Origin: Microbacterium oxydans
GTDB taxonomy: Bacteria; Actinomycetota; Actinomycetes; Actinomycetales; Microbacteriaceae
Length of the DNA stretch: 64,000 nt
Assembly (NCBI RefSeq): GCF_000956405.1
Contig: NZ_JYIV01000023.1
Location: 62,001 to 126,000 of the forward strand
Reading direction: 5' to 3'
Part shown: positions 1-9,400 of the stretch, piece after piece
How positions within the stretch are numbered: the first letter of the stretch is position 1
How the letters are laid out: every line of letters begins with the position of its first letter
Translations under genes and position numbers: made by a program
Notes under the pieces: generated by a model
Told to the model about the DNA's origin: nothing
The model's input: only the letters and a program-made list of their open reading frames with translations
Databases searched by the model: none

Positions 1-957
1 GAGGCCTCGGACGAAGGCCTCCGAGCCGCAGGCGCGCAGTCGGTCGCGAGCATCCGCGCCGTCCGTCGAGTTGAGGTCGGGACGTCCGAAGTGCAGCTCG
101 ATCCCTTCCCACTGGCTCGTCATGCGCGCGTACGCGATGATCGCCGTCTCCTTGCCTTCTCTCAGATCGGAGAAGGGGTCCTTGCCGTGCTCCTCGGGAT
201 CGCCGAACACCGACAGCAGATCGTCCTGCAGCTGATAGGCCAGTCCGAGGTTCCACCCGATCGCGGTGAGATGCTCCTCGGCAGCGGCCGATGCGCCGGC
301 GAGCACGGCAGCGGCGCGCAGGGGCAGGACGAAGGAGTATGTCGAGGTCTTGTACGCGCTCGTGGAGAGGATCGTCCGCAGATCGGGAGCGATGATGCCG
401 TCGCTGAGTGCGACATCGGCGTGCTCTCCCGCCACGGTTTCGAAGATCGTCTGCTCCAGCAGGCCGAGCAGACGCTCGCGGGCCTCTGCCGAGACCTCGG
501 CTCGCGCGAATCCCAGCACGGCCGACGACAGGAGCAGGTCTCCGAGGAGGATCGCGCTCGAACGCGCCCAGTGCAGCGCGGGTTCGGTCGGTCCTGCGGG
601 GCGCGCCGCCACGAGCGCCCCGATCAGATTCGGTCTTCTGCGCCGCATGAGATCTCCGTCGATCACATCGTCGTGCAGGAGAAAGGCGAAGTGGAGGAGC
701 TCGACGTGTGCGGCGACGTCGATCGCGCAGTGCGTCTCTTCCACCGTCAGGGGTGCCGGCGCCAACGCGTGTGTGAGGTCGAGGAGCAGACGGGGGCGGA
801 TCAGCTTGCCCCCGAGAGCGTGTTCCTCCGCCGCGTGCCACAGTGCGACGAACTCGCTGCCGTAGCCCTCGGCCGCGGTCCTTCTCTCGGAGAACCGTTG
901 TCGCAGCGCGTCCTCGATCCGTGTGCCGAGTGATTCCTCGGTCGTCGTCGCGCTCAT
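1..957 (-). CDS. idsA: Geranylgeranyl/polyprenyl diphosphate synthase (IdsA/CrtE type), 3' end outside the window
   Basis: This is a trans-prenyltransferase that condenses isopentenyl diphosphate with allylic diphosphates, probably making GGPP for carotenoids and quinones. The reading frame is open from ATG 957 to the window edge (about 319 residues), so the C-terminus is missing. The first aspartate-rich motif is visible as HDDVIDGD near residue 96, followed by RRRRPN, and the second as QLQDDLLSVFGD near residue 246. Both bind the Mg-diphosphate of the substrate in this family. The start lies only 3 bp after the idi stop, so the two genes are co-transcribed and probably translationally coupled. 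In actinobacteria this pair usually opens a crt cluster (crtB, crtI, C50 cyclase genes), which would lie off the left edge; that part is inference. The exact chain length of the product cannot be read from this sequence. Confidence 0.9.
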   Translation of the reverse strand, partial: MSATTTEESLGTRIEDALRQRFSERRTAAEGYGSEFVALWHAAEEHALGGKLIRPRLLLDLTHALAPAPLTVEETHCAIDVAAHVELLHFAFLLHDDVIDGDLMRRRRPNLIGALVAARPAGPTEPALHWARSSAILLGDLLLSSAVLGFARAEVSAEARERLLGLLEQTIFETVAGEHADVALSDGIIAPDLRTILSTSAYKTSTYSFVLPLRAAAVLAGASAAAEEHLTAIGWNLGLAYQLQDDLLSVFGDPEEHGKDPFSDLREGKETAIIAYARMTSQWEGIELHFGRPDLNSTDGADARDRLRACGSEAFVRGL

Positions 958-960
958 CGG

Positions 961-1482
961 TCACACCTCGCCGCGTTGACGCAACAGGGGCAGCTGCTCG
1001 ACCAGCCAGGGGCTGAACGCGAAGGGCGCGTGCGCGACGGCCTCGATCAGCGGGTGCACCTCGACCCACGTCCACTCGGACACTTCGTCGGGGTTGGCTA
1101 CGGGGTCACCATCGAGTACGGCGATGTGCACGGGGCAGATCTCGTTCTCGACGATCCCACTCGCGTCCACCGCGCGGTAGCGGTAGTCGGGGAGAGCTGT
1201 ACGGAGTTCGGACACCTGGATGCCGAGCTCGCCGCGGCCGTGGCGACGCACCGCATCCTCCATGGCCTCGTCCGGGCGGGGGTGGCCGCAGAAGCTGTTG
1301 GTCCAGACACCTGGCCACGTCTTCTTCGTCAGCGCCCGGCGGGTGAGGAGCAGACGCCCGTCGCGGTCGAAGACGTAGCAGGAGAAGGCCAGATGCAGGG
1401 GAGTGTCGCTCGTGTGGACTTCGCTCTTGGGGAGCGTTCCGACGGCTGTTCCGTCTTCGGCGAGGAGGGTCACGTCGTCCAC
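961..1482 (-). CDS. idi: Isopentenyl-diphosphate delta-isomerase, type I (Nudix)
   Basis: This 173-aa enzyme interconverts isopentenyl and dimethylallyl diphosphate in the cytosol, supplying the primer for the polyprenyl synthase encoded 3 bp downstream. The catalytic motif TNSFCGHP (residues about 61-68) carries the active-site cysteine. The degenerate Nudix helix follows, and ENEICPVH (about 113-120) supplies the conserved glutamates. The length matches actinobacterial type I Idi (about 170-190 aa). The start at 1482 faces the divergent MarR gene across 89 bp containing an inverted repeat. Idi, IdsA and a divergent MarR regulator together are the usual head of an actinobacterial carotenoid operon. 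Confidence 0.95.
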   Translation of the reverse strand: MDDVTLLAEDGTAVGTLPKSEVHTSDTPLHLAFSCYVFDRDGRLLLTRRALTKKTWPGVWTNSFCGHPRPDEAMEDAVRRHGRGELGIQVSELRTALPDYRYRAVDASGIVENEICPVHIAVLDGDPVANPDEVSEWTWVEVHPLIEAVAHAPFAFSPWLVEQLPLLRQRGEV

Positions 1483-1515
1483 GGCATCTCCTTGGCCTCG
1501 AGCGTTTCCGATTTA

Positions 1516-1542
1516 GCTAACTTGGTGAGTAGTCAACTTAGC
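1516..1542. promoter_or_regulatory. Inverted repeat in the idi/marR divergent promoter region (candidate MarR operator)
   Basis: The arms GCTAACTTG (1516-1524) and CAACTTAGC (1534-1542) form an imperfect palindrome, 8 of 9 positions, around a 9-bp spacer. The left arm also sits in a small perfect palindrome TTAGCTAA (1513-1520). This is the most AT-rich stretch of the 89-bp gap between idi and the MarR gene, where promoters of both genes must lie. MarR-family repressors bind such palindromes and often autoregulate. The palindrome is seen directly; its role as operator is inferred. Confidence 0.55.
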
Positions 1543-1571
1543 ATGAAACTGTTGGTGTGTAACATGATCGC

Positions 1572-2219
1572 ATGGACTCGGAGCCCGGCACCACCCCGAA
1601 CGCGGGCGCGCAGGATTCGCTCCCCGTGGCGGAAGCGGTATCGAGGCCGACGGGAGAGGCCCCGGACGGTCTCATCCACACCGCGATCTACGACGTCGAA
1701 GCGAGCGACCCGCGCAGCGTCCTGATCGATCGCACGGGTGTGCCGCCGGAGGAGCTGAAGCAGATCGCTCGAGTCATGGAGTCGCTGGCCGGTCTTCGCG
1801 AAGCGGAGCAGACCCTCTCTCAGGCGTCACGTCGATACATGCGTCTCAATGAGACCGACATGCGCGCTCTGCACTACCTGATCGTGTGCGCGAACCGCAG
1901 TCTCGTGGCGACTCCGGGCGGCATCGCCCATCACCTCGGGGTGTCGACTGCGGCGACGACGAAGCTCCTCGACCGGCTCGAGCAGGGAGGGCACATCACC
2001 CGCGCCCCGCACCCGACCGACCGCAGGGCATTGCAGATATCCATCACCGCGGAGACCCGGCATGCCGCGATGGAGACGGTGGGGCGGCAACAGGCGAAAC
2101 GGTTCTATTCCGCGGCGCGCCTGACGCCGGCAGAGAGGGAGGTCGTTATCCGGTTCCTCACGGATATGACCGAAGAGATCACTCTGCGCGACGAGCCCTG
2201 GTTGCAGGAAGGCGCGTAG
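1572..2219 (+). CDS. MarR-family transcriptional regulator, likely carotenoid operon regulator (CrtR-like)
   Basis: A 215-aa winged-helix regulator. After an extended acidic N-terminus (about 60 residues), the MarR core begins. The recognition helix region is GVSTAATTKLLDRLEQGGH (about 117-135) and the wing is HPTDRRAL. It is divergent from idi-idsA. In Corynebacterium a divergently encoded MarR protein, CrtR, represses the crt operon and responds to GGPP. The same geometry here suggests the same job, but sequence identity to CrtR was not checked. The stop codon lies inside a strong hairpin that separates the gene from convergent lsr2. An upstream inverted repeat is a candidate operator. Confidence 0.8.
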   Translation: MDSEPGTTPNAGAQDSLPVAEAVSRPTGEAPDGLIHTAIYDVEASDPRSVLIDRTGVPPEELKQIARVMESLAGLREAEQTLSQASRRYMRLNETDMRALHYLIVCANRSLVATPGGIAHHLGVSTAATTKLLDRLEQGGHITRAPHPTDRRALQISITAETRHAAMETVGRQQAKRFYSAARLTPAEREVVIRFLTDMTEEITLRDEPWLQEGA

Positions 2220-2250
2220 TGAACGCCCCTCGGTGAGGGGTGTTCACTAC
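2216..2250. terminator. Bidirectional hairpin terminator between marR and lsr2
   Basis: A 16-bp stem (2216-2231 with 2235-2250, one G-U pair) closes on the 3-nt loop GGT and overlaps the marR stop codon. It lies between convergent marR and lsr2. There is no strong T-tract on either side, as is common for actinobacterial terminators. Confidence 0.75.
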
Positions 2251-2267
2251 GCAGTTCTTGCGAAAGG

Positions 2268-2615
2268 TCAGTGCGCGGCGTTGTATGCGTCCACGACCTG
2301 CGCGGGAATGCGGCCACGCTCGGAGAGCTTGTGGCCATTGTCATTCGCCCACGCGCGGATCGCCGCGACCTCGGGGTTCCGCGCAGGACGCTTGCGGGAG
2401 GACGATGAGCGCGAGGCGCTCGAGGACGACCCTGCTTTGCGTCCGGCCGCCACGTAGGGCTCGAGCGCCTTACGCAATTCATCGGCATGCGCGGAATTCA
2501 AATCGATCTCGTATGCGGTGCCGTTCAGCGAGAAATGCACAGTCTCGCCTTCGCCCACCTCCAGGACGCTGCCATCGATGTCGTCGACCAGCTGATGCAC
2601 AATTCGTCTCGCCAT
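2268..2615 (-). CDS. lsr2: Lsr2-family nucleoid-associated protein / xenogeneic silencer
   Basis: A 115-aa H-NS-like DNA-bridging protein. The N-terminal dimerisation domain begins [15 protein letters not shown] and runs to about residue 55. A Ser/Arg-rich linker follows, then the C-terminal DNA-binding domain with the AT-hook-like RGR of [10 protein letters not shown] (about 100-109), which inserts in the minor groove of AT-rich DNA. ATG 2615 was chosen because it gives the canonical Lsr2 N-terminus; the frame extends 26 codons further upstream with unrelated sequence. It is monocistronic and ends convergent to marR. Lsr2 typically silences low-GC acquired DNA, relevant to the two mobile regions in this window. 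Confidence 0.95.
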   Translation of the reverse strand: MARRIVHQLVDDIDGSVLEVGEGETVHFSLNGTAYEIDLNSAHADELRKALEPYVAAGRKAGSSSSASRSSSSRKRPARNPEVAAIRAWANDNGHKLSERGRIPAQVVDAYNAAH

Positions 2616-2711
2616 GGAGGCGACTTTACTCCGCCGCGGGAAATGCGACAACTCGAAGTCGTCAACCGTATTCGGCCCGCAAACGCGGCGCAATTACTCC
2701 ATTCCCTTTAG

Positions 2712-3569
2712 TCACGGGAGGAGTCCGATTCGACGCGCTCTCGCGACAGCGGCGTGACGTGTGGACGCATCCAATTTCGACATCGCCGTTCCGAGGTACG
2801 CCTTGATCGTCCCCTCCCGCAACCCGAGCTGAGACGCGATCTCGGCGTTGGTCGCGCCGAGTGCGGCACAGGCGAGCACGTCGGTCTCCCGGGGGGAGAG
2901 GTGGACCGCGGGGATCGGTCCGGTGGGCGGTGCCGCCACATCACCCGCCAGGGTCAGGAGCCGCCGCTCGACATGCGCGATCCTGGTGCGGATCTCCTCG
3001 TCCTCGACGGAGGCTGCGATGCTGCGGAGCTCGGCGAAGCTCTGACGCAGCTCCTCGCGTTGCGCCGGGGCCACCACATCGTCGCCGGGCGCGCTCTCCT
3101 GAAGCCGTTTCTGCACCTCGTCGCGGATGCGCAGCTCATCCGCGACCGACTGGGCGACCTGCATGGCGGGCGCCGTGGTCACTCCGCCGACCCGCTCCTC
3201 ATCCCATCCACCGGCGTAGAGCACGCCACGCGATCGTCCTTGGACGACGATCGGGAGAGCGAGGAGCGTGCGCAGCCCCTCGCCGAGCACGAAGACGTCG
3301 TAGTCGTGGGTGATCTGCTGGGACGATCCGTAGTCGCTCGTCATGCGCGGGCGGAGTTCCATCATCGCCCGACCGCCGAGGCCGCGTTCCGGACGCACAC
3401 GGAGACCGTCGAGTGACCGCGTGCGAGCTCCGACGATGCTGGTGACGCTCACCACGCCCTCTTCGATGAGGCCTCCGAAGGCCACGGGGAATCGTGTGCG
3501 CCGCGCGAGCTCCCGCACCGCATTCGCGACGAGATCCGCCTCGGATTCGCGGATGACGGGTGAGTTCAC
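2712..3569 (-). CDS. LuxR-type regulator with N-terminal GAF-like domain (RamA-like)
   Basis: A 285-aa regulator starting at GTG 3569. Residues about 15-165 look like a GAF sensor domain. The C-terminal LuxR helix-turn-helix spans about 228-280 (LSPRETDVLACAALG, then NAEIASQLGLREGTIKAYL). Length and layout match Corynebacterium RamA (about 282 aa), the acetate-metabolism master regulator that also activates the mctC monocarboxylate transporter. Here the gene is divergent from exactly such a transporter pair, 108 bp away. Orthology to RamA is therefore likely but inferred from architecture and context. A GGGGGT stretch lies at 3584-3589 in the shared promoter region; RamA sites are G- or C-rich runs. 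Confidence 0.82.
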   Translation of the reverse strand: MNSPVIRESEADLVANAVRELARRTRFPVAFGGLIEEGVVSVTSIVGARTRSLDGLRVRPERGLGGRAMMELRPRMTSDYGSSQQITHDYDVFVLGEGLRTLLALPIVVQGRSRGVLYAGGWDEERVGGVTTAPAMQVAQSVADELRIRDEVQKRLQESAPGDDVVAPAQREELRQSFAELRSIAASVEDEEIRTRIAHVERRLLTLAGDVAAPPTGPIPAVHLSPRETDVLACAALGATNAEIASQLGLREGTIKAYLGTAMSKLDASTRHAAVARARRIGLLP

Positions 3570-3677
3570 GACTACCTACTTTCGGGGGTGACGACGCAAT
3601 GCCCCGTTTCGTAGCGTCGACCCTACCATTCGCACGAGCGGCTCGTGCGAGCACCGGACATGTGGCAAGGAGGCCCC

Positions 3678-4025
3678 ATGAGCGACCAGACGCACGCGGA
3701 TCCGAACGGCGAGATCGACTACACCGCGGTCGAACGATCTCCGAGATTCCTCACCTTGAAACGCACGCAGAGATCGTTCATCTTCCCGATGGCGGCCTTC
3801 TTCCTCCTCTGGTATTTCGGCTACGTGCTCCTCGCGGCTTTCGCCCCGGACTTCATGGGACAGCGGGTGTGGGGCGACATCACGATCGGGCTCCTCCTCG
3901 GCCTCGGCCAGTTCGTGACGACCTTCGCCATCACGATGACGTACGTCTCCTTCGCGAACCGCAAGCTCGATCCCCTCGCGGCGCAGATCCGCGAGGAACT
4001 CGAGGAAGCGCAGGGCGCGGCATGA
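3678..4025 (+). CDS. DUF485 small membrane protein (MctB/YjcH-like)
   Basis: A 115-aa protein with two transmembrane segments, about residues 37-60 (IFPMAAFFLLWYFGYVLLAA) and 71-96. This is the DUF485 family that accompanies ActP/MctC-type symporters. A strong Shine-Dalgarno AAGGAGG (3667-3673) lies 4 bp before ATG 3678 and fixes the start; an in-frame upstream ATG at 3645 lacks one. The stop overlaps the next ATG (ATGA at 4022-4025), so synthesis is coupled to the symporter. It is thought to be an accessory subunit or stabiliser; its exact role is not established. Confidence 0.9.
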   Translation: MSDQTHADPNGEIDYTAVERSPRFLTLKRTQRSFIFPMAAFFLLWYFGYVLLAAFAPDFMGQRVWGDITIGLLLGLGQFVTTFAITMTYVSFANRKLDPLAAQIREELEEAQGAA

Positions 4026-5656
4026 GCGGCGTGCGCGCGGCAGCCCCCGCGGCCCTCGAGATCAACCCGGTCTTCAACATCTCGATCTTCCTCGCCTTCG
4101 TGGCAGTGACGCTGTTCATCGTGATCAGAGCGAGTCGCAACAACAAGACGGCTGCCGACTACTACGCCGCCGGTCGCTCGTTCACCGGTCCTCAGAACGG
4201 ATTCGCGATCGCCGGTGACTACCTGTCTGCGGCATCTTTCCTCGGGATCTGCGGTGCGATCGCGATCAACGGATACGACGGCTTCCTCTACTCAATCGGC
4301 TTCCTCGTGGCGTGGCTCGTTGCCCTGCTCCTGGTCGCGGAGCTGATGCGGAACACCGGCAAGTTCACCATGGCGGACGTGCTCTCGTTCCGCCTGCAGC
4401 AGCGACCTGTGCGGATGGCGGCCGCCATCACGACACTCGCCGTGTGCTTCTTCTACCTGCTCGCGCAGATGGCGGGTGCCGGAGGTCTCGTGTCGCTGCT
4501 ACTCGGCATCGACGGTCGGGTCGGTCAGTCGGTCGTGATCGCGGTCGTCGGCATCCTGATGATCGTGTACGTGCTGATCGGCGGCATGAAGGGGACGACC
4601 TGGGTGCAGATCGTCAAGGCGTTCCTCCTCATCGGTGGTGCGCTCGGGATGACCGTGTGGGTGCTCGCCATCAACGGGTTCAGCCTGAACACCCTGCTCG
4701 AGGCAGCGGTGGCCAACTCCGACAAGGGCGACGCGATCCTGGCGCCGGGCCTGCAGTACGGCGCCAACCCGTGGGACTTCCTCTCCCTCGGCATGGCGCT
4801 CGTGCTGGGCACGGCAGGGCTGCCGCATGTGCTGATGCGCTTCTACACGGTTCCGACGGCGAAGGAGGCCCGTCGCTCGGTCGTCTGGGCGATCTGGCTC
4901 ATCGGCGGGTTCTACCTGCTCACGCTCGTGCTCGGGTACGGCGCAGGAGCACTGGTCGGAGCGGATGTCATCGCGGCGGCCCCAGGGGGCGTGAACTCCG
5001 CTGCCCCGTTGCTGGCGCTCCAGCTCGGCGGCCCGGTGCTGCTCGGCTTCATCTCGGCGGTGGCGTTCGCGACGATCCTCGCCGTGGTCGCAGGTCTCAC
5101 GATCACCGCGGCCGCGTCGTTCGCGCATGACATCTACGCGAACGTCATCCAGAAGGGCCGCAAGGACTCCGAGGGCAAGCCCATCGACGCCGACCCCAAC
5201 GGAGAGGTGCGCGTCGCCCGCCGCACCGTCATCGTGATCGGCATCCTGGCCATCGTCGGCGGGATCGGTGCGCAGGGACAGAACATCGCGTTCCTGGTGG
5301 CCCTGGCTTTCGCCGTGGCGGCGTCGGCGAACCTGCCCACCATCCTCTACTCGCTGTTCTGGCGCCGATTCACCACCCGCGGTGCCGTGTGGAGCATGTA
5401 CGGCGGACTGGGCTCGGCGATCCTCCTCATCGTCCTCTCGCCGGTGTTCTCGGGAACTCCCACGTCGATGATCCCGGGGATCGACATCGCCGTGTGGCCG
5501 CTGAACAACCCGGGCATCGTCTCGATCCCGTTGGGCTTCCTGCTCGGCTGGCTGGGCACGATCTCCAGCAGCCGCAAGGAGTCTCCTCAGCTGGCCGCCG
5601 AGATGGAGGTGCGATCGCTCACCGGGTTCGGTGCGGAGAAGGCCACGGAGCACTGA
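4022..5656 (+). CDS. mctC: Sodium:solute symporter for monocarboxylates (MctC/ActP family)
   Basis: A 544-aa integral membrane transporter of the solute:sodium symporter family, expected to import acetate, propionate or pyruvate. About 13 hydrophobic segments are visible. The early signature AAGRSFTGPQNGFAIAGDYL (about 46-65) is typical of ActP/MctC proteins. The cytoplasmic loop around residues 380-400 (KGRKDSEGKPIDADPNGEV) is as in relatives. It is translated from ATG 4022 overlapping the DUF485 gene and ends before a hairpin. With the divergent RamA-like regulator it forms a monocarboxylate uptake locus. The substrate is assigned by family only. Confidence 0.87.
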   Translation: MSGVRAAAPAALEINPVFNISIFLAFVAVTLFIVIRASRNNKTAADYYAAGRSFTGPQNGFAIAGDYLSAASFLGICGAIAINGYDGFLYSIGFLVAWLVALLLVAELMRNTGKFTMADVLSFRLQQRPVRMAAAITTLAVCFFYLLAQMAGAGGLVSLLLGIDGRVGQSVVIAVVGILMIVYVLIGGMKGTTWVQIVKAFLLIGGALGMTVWVLAINGFSLNTLLEAAVANSDKGDAILAPGLQYGANPWDFLSLGMALVLGTAGLPHVLMRFYTVPTAKEARRSVVWAIWLIGGFYLLTLVLGYGAGALVGADVIAAAPGGVNSAAPLLALQLGGPVLLGFISAVAFATILAVVAGLTITAAASFAHDIYANVIQKGRKDSEGKPIDADPNGEVRVARRTVIVIGILAIVGGIGAQGQNIAFLVALAFAVAASANLPTILYSLFWRRFTTRGAVWSMYGGLGSAILLIVLSPVFSGTPTSMIPGIDIAVWPLNNPGIVSIPLGFLLGWLGTISSSRKESPQLAAEMEVRSLTGFGAEKATEH

Positions 5657-5670
5657 GCCCGCACCCGAGA

Positions 5671-5705
5671 TCGTGGACCCGGCGGCCTACTCGCCGAGTC
5701 CACGA
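5671..5705. terminator. Hairpin between convergent symporter and Ogt-like genes
   Basis: TCGTGGAC (5671-5678) pairs with GTCCACGA (5698-5705), and the loop contains a second GGCG/CGCC stem. It sits between the convergent stops at 5656 and 5723. No T-tract follows, so termination in either direction is plausible but not certain. Confidence 0.5.
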
Positions 5706-5722
5706 CATCGCCTGCCGACGGC

Positions 5723-6235
5723 TCAGCTCGCTTCGAGGTCGAGCAGGAACGTCTTGCGCTCCGGGTGCGCTCCGTATTGGCCGGCGCTTCCGTCCGATCG
5801 CACGACGCGGTGCACCGGCACGATGATCGAGAACGGGGTGATGCGGCACGCTGTGCCGACGGCGCGCGCGGCGCCGGGATGGCCGGCGAGGACTGCGACC
5901 TCTCCGTAGCTCATCGTCTCGCCCCACTCGATCTCGCAGATCGTCCGCAGAGCGGTCAGAGCGAACCCGTCGACGAGTCCCCAGTCGAGGCGGATGTGCT
6001 CGTCGAAGCGCACCTGCTCGCCGTCGAAGTAGTCGGCGAGCAGATGGGCGAGCTCGTCGGCGGCGCCGGGGTCGGGCTCCGGCACGGCTCTCAGCTGGCG
6101 CGACACGCCTTCGAGCAGCCAGGGCACGCGCGGGTCTTCGGATTCGGACAGGTCGAACCGCACGATGCCCTCGTCGGAGAACACCGCGAGAGCATCGCCG
6201 AAGGGAGTCGGTGCGAAGTCGTAGCGGAAGGTCAT
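5723..6235 (-). CDS. Ogt/MGMT-fold protein lacking the catalytic cysteine (alkyltransferase-like)
   Basis: A 170-aa homologue of O6-alkylguanine-DNA alkyltransferase with both the N-terminal RNase H-like part (1-85) and the DNA-binding part (87-165). Family landmarks are kept: SYGEVA (109-114), the arginine-finger RAVG (124-127), and HRVV followed by SDG and the GQYG loop (152-155). The invariant PCHR motif reads PVHR, with Val141 encoded by GTG at 5815-5813 in place of Cys. Changing Cys to this Val needs more than one base substitution. Without the acceptor cysteine, suicidal dealkylation should be impossible, so it more likely recognises lesions, as alkyltransferase-like (ATL) proteins do. 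ATG 6235 has AGGATGG upstream; a GTG at 6280 would add 15 residues. Confidence 0.85.
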   Translation of the reverse strand: MTFRYDFAPTPFGDALAVFSDEGIVRFDLSESEDPRVPWLLEGVSRQLRAVPEPDPGAADELAHLLADYFDGEQVRFDEHIRLDWGLVDGFALTALRTICEIEWGETMSYGEVAVLAGHPGAARAVGTACRITPFSIIVPVHRVVRSDGSAGQYGAHPERKTFLLDLEAS

Positions 6236-6412
6236 GAGCCCATCCTGACTGTCCCGACGCACGAGGGGAGTCGCGGACACCGCACTGAGTGGAGAACACC
6301 GACGGCCCGGAAGTCGGGTAGGAAGAGTGAAGGCCTCTTCGTATGGCGGAAATTCGGCGGAAACCCGCCCGGGATACCCCGCCTCGGCATGTCACGCGCC
6401 TAGGGTGTCATT

Positions 6413-9400
6413 GTGTGGCGACGTGAAGGAAAGTCTACGGACGACACAGCGGTGAACCCTGCTGTGTCGATCGGTGACCTGCACGGGGCCGTGACCGGCT
6501 TCGAGATCGCGCACGCAGCGGAGTCGGAGCGCACGCGACTCAGGGCGGAGGCCGCGGATCTCGGTGGGCCCTCCCCGTTGGTGAGTTTCCGCGACAGCCC
6601 CGAGTCGGGCATCGACATCTCCAAGGCCCACCCCGGCAGTCTGCCGCAGTTCATCACCGGCAAGTCGACGCTGCTCTCGAACCTCTTCCGCGATGAGGTC
6701 GGCCTGCGCACGGCGCGACTCGCTGCGGAGCGCATCACCGCGAAGAACACCGAGTTGCGCACTGTGCGTGGCATCGAGGCCGTGCACCTCGCCGTCGGCG
6801 TCGCTCGGTGGCGCATCGGGGGAGCGGGGTTCGCCGCTCCCGTGCTGTTGCGTCCCCTGGCGATCCGGCGCCACCATTCCGACTTCGAGCTGAAGCTGCA
6901 GGGCACCTTCGAGGTGAACCCGGAGCTCGAGCGGATCGCCCGCGATCATTTCGGTCTCACGATCGATGCCGCAGCTCTCGCCGCCTTGGCCTATGACGGC
7001 GGGATCTTCAAGCCGCAGCCCGTGATCGACAGTCTGCGCGCGATCACGCGGTCGATCGACACCTTCTCGGTCGAACCGCGCCTCGTCGTCTCGACGTTCG
7101 CCGACATCTCAGGGGCGATGTCCCGTGATGGCGGCAGCCTCGACCACCAGGTGCTGAACGCTCTCGCCGGCCACGTGGGTGACCGCGAGCGTGTGACCGC
7201 TCCTCGGGCGATCCCTCATCACATCGGTCCCGACGACCGCGCCCCCGCATCCGACAACCTCCTCCTCGACGCCGATGCCGAGCAGGAGGCGGTGCTCGCC
7301 CGCATCGCCGCCGGACACTCGCTGACCGTCGCCACGCTCCCCGGTACCGGGGGGACGCAGACGGTGATCAACGCGCTCGGCGAGCTGGTGCGTGGGGGCA
7401 AGCGCGTCCTCGTCGTGTCCGCGCGTCGTTCCACCCTCGACGGCGTCCGTCATCGCCTCGCCGGGATCGGACTGGACAGTCTCGCGATCTCGCCGGCGGA
7501 CGTGCGGCGCGATCTGGTCAGGGCCATCGGGCGGAACGAGAAGGCCACGGCTCCGAAGGTCGGTGAGGTCGACGACGCTCTCGTGCGTCTGCGAACGGTC
7601 CTGCGTGACTACCGCCAGGCGCTCAGTGCGCCGGTGTCCGGGCTGGGGGCTTCGGTCCTCGACGCCACTCGCCAGCTGACGCGCCTGGCCTCGCTCCCTG
7701 TTCCGCCGTCGACGACCGCACGGCTCGGACCCGATGCACTGCGCCGGTTGGCGGCCGACCGCAGCGAGGCGGCAGAGGCTCTCGCACAGGCCGCCCGCCT
7801 CGGCGAGTTCCGCTTCGGTCCGAATGACTCCCCCTGGTACGGAGTCACTTTCTCCAGCACCGAAGCGGCGCGTGCGGCCCACGAACTGGCCGGACGACTG
7901 CACTCGCAGAGCGTGCCTGCCCTTCTCGAGCACGGCTACGAGCTGATCGCGCAGACGCATATGCGCCCGTTCGCGACCATCGACGAGCTCGGCGAGTACC
8001 TGCGGCTGCTGCAGGGGATCCGTGATTCTCTCGATCGGTTCAGCCCCACGGTGTTCGAGCGACCTCTGGGCGAACTCATCCAGGCTCACGGTTCACGCCG
8101 TGACGCACCCGGCCTCTCCGGGGCGAACAGGCGGAGGCTCCGTCGCCTCGCCAAGGAGTACGTCCGCCCCGGTGTGCACGTCACCGAGATGCACGAAGCT
8201 CTCCTGCGCATCCAGGCGCAGCGCACACAGTGGCAGCGCTTCGTCGATGCCGGCGTCGCGCCGGAGATCCCGCTCGGCCTCGCCGACGTGCACGCGGCCT
8301 GGCAGCGGGTGGAGGCCGAGCTCGCCGAGCTCGACGCCGCTCTCGGGCGCCGCGAGCCGCTGGCCTCGCTTCCCGTCGCGCGGCTCGTTCGCACGCTTGC
8401 CGGGCTGGCAGCCAAGTCCGATGTCTTCGAGAACCTCGTCGAGCGTGCCCAGCTGCGTGACCGGCTCGCACTCCTCGGCCTGGAGCCGCTTCTCACCGAG
8501 CTCTCCGTCCGCCATGTCTCGGAGTCCCAGGTGGGGGAGGAGCTCGAGTTCGCCTGGTGGCAGTCCCTCCTCGAGCGCGCCCTGCAGGACAATCGTGCCC
8601 TTCTCGGCGCGAACACGGCGGTCGTCGATCGGCTCGAGCGCGACTTCCGTCTGGTCGACGAGGCGCATGCCGCCATGGCCGGGCCGTTGCTCGCCTGGCA
8701 GCTGGCGAACCAATGGCGGATCGCGATCGTCGACGAGCCCCAGCAGTCGCAGCACCTGCGTCGCGCGCTGACGCAGTCCAGCACCACGACCGCCCAGGTC
8801 GTGAGTGCCGCACCCACTCTCGTCGACGTGCTCGCGCCGGCCTGGATCTCGTCTCCGTACCTGGTGCCCGAGATCCCGGACTCCGTCGAGTTCGACACCG
8901 TGATCCTGGTCGACGCCGCGGCGATCAACCTCGCAGAGGCGGCACCGGCGATCCGTCGCGCACGCCAGATCGTCGCGTTCGGTGATCCGGTCACGCAGCG
9001 TCCCACCCCGTTCCGGATCGCGGTGGATCCGGAGGAGTCGTGGGAGCCCGAGGTGCCCTTCGACGACGTCTCGGCGTTCGAGCGCTTGTCCGAGCTCCTG
9101 CCCGTGATGACCCTGACCCGCAGCTATCGTGCGGGCGGGGAGGATCTCGCCGAACTGATCAACGACGCCTTCTACGGTGGCGAGATCGTCTCCCTGCCTT
9201 GGGCGGGTTCGTACCTCGGCCGCGGCAGCCTCACGGTGGACTACGTGGAGGGCGGAACCGGCACGCCGGACCCCATCTCCGGCGCGGTCGAGAGTCCGGA
9301 CGCCGAGGTCGCCAGGGTCGTGACCCTCGTGGTCGAGCACGCGGTGCATCGTCCGGCGGAGTCCCTCATGGTGGTCACCGCGAGCGCCCGCCACGCCGAG

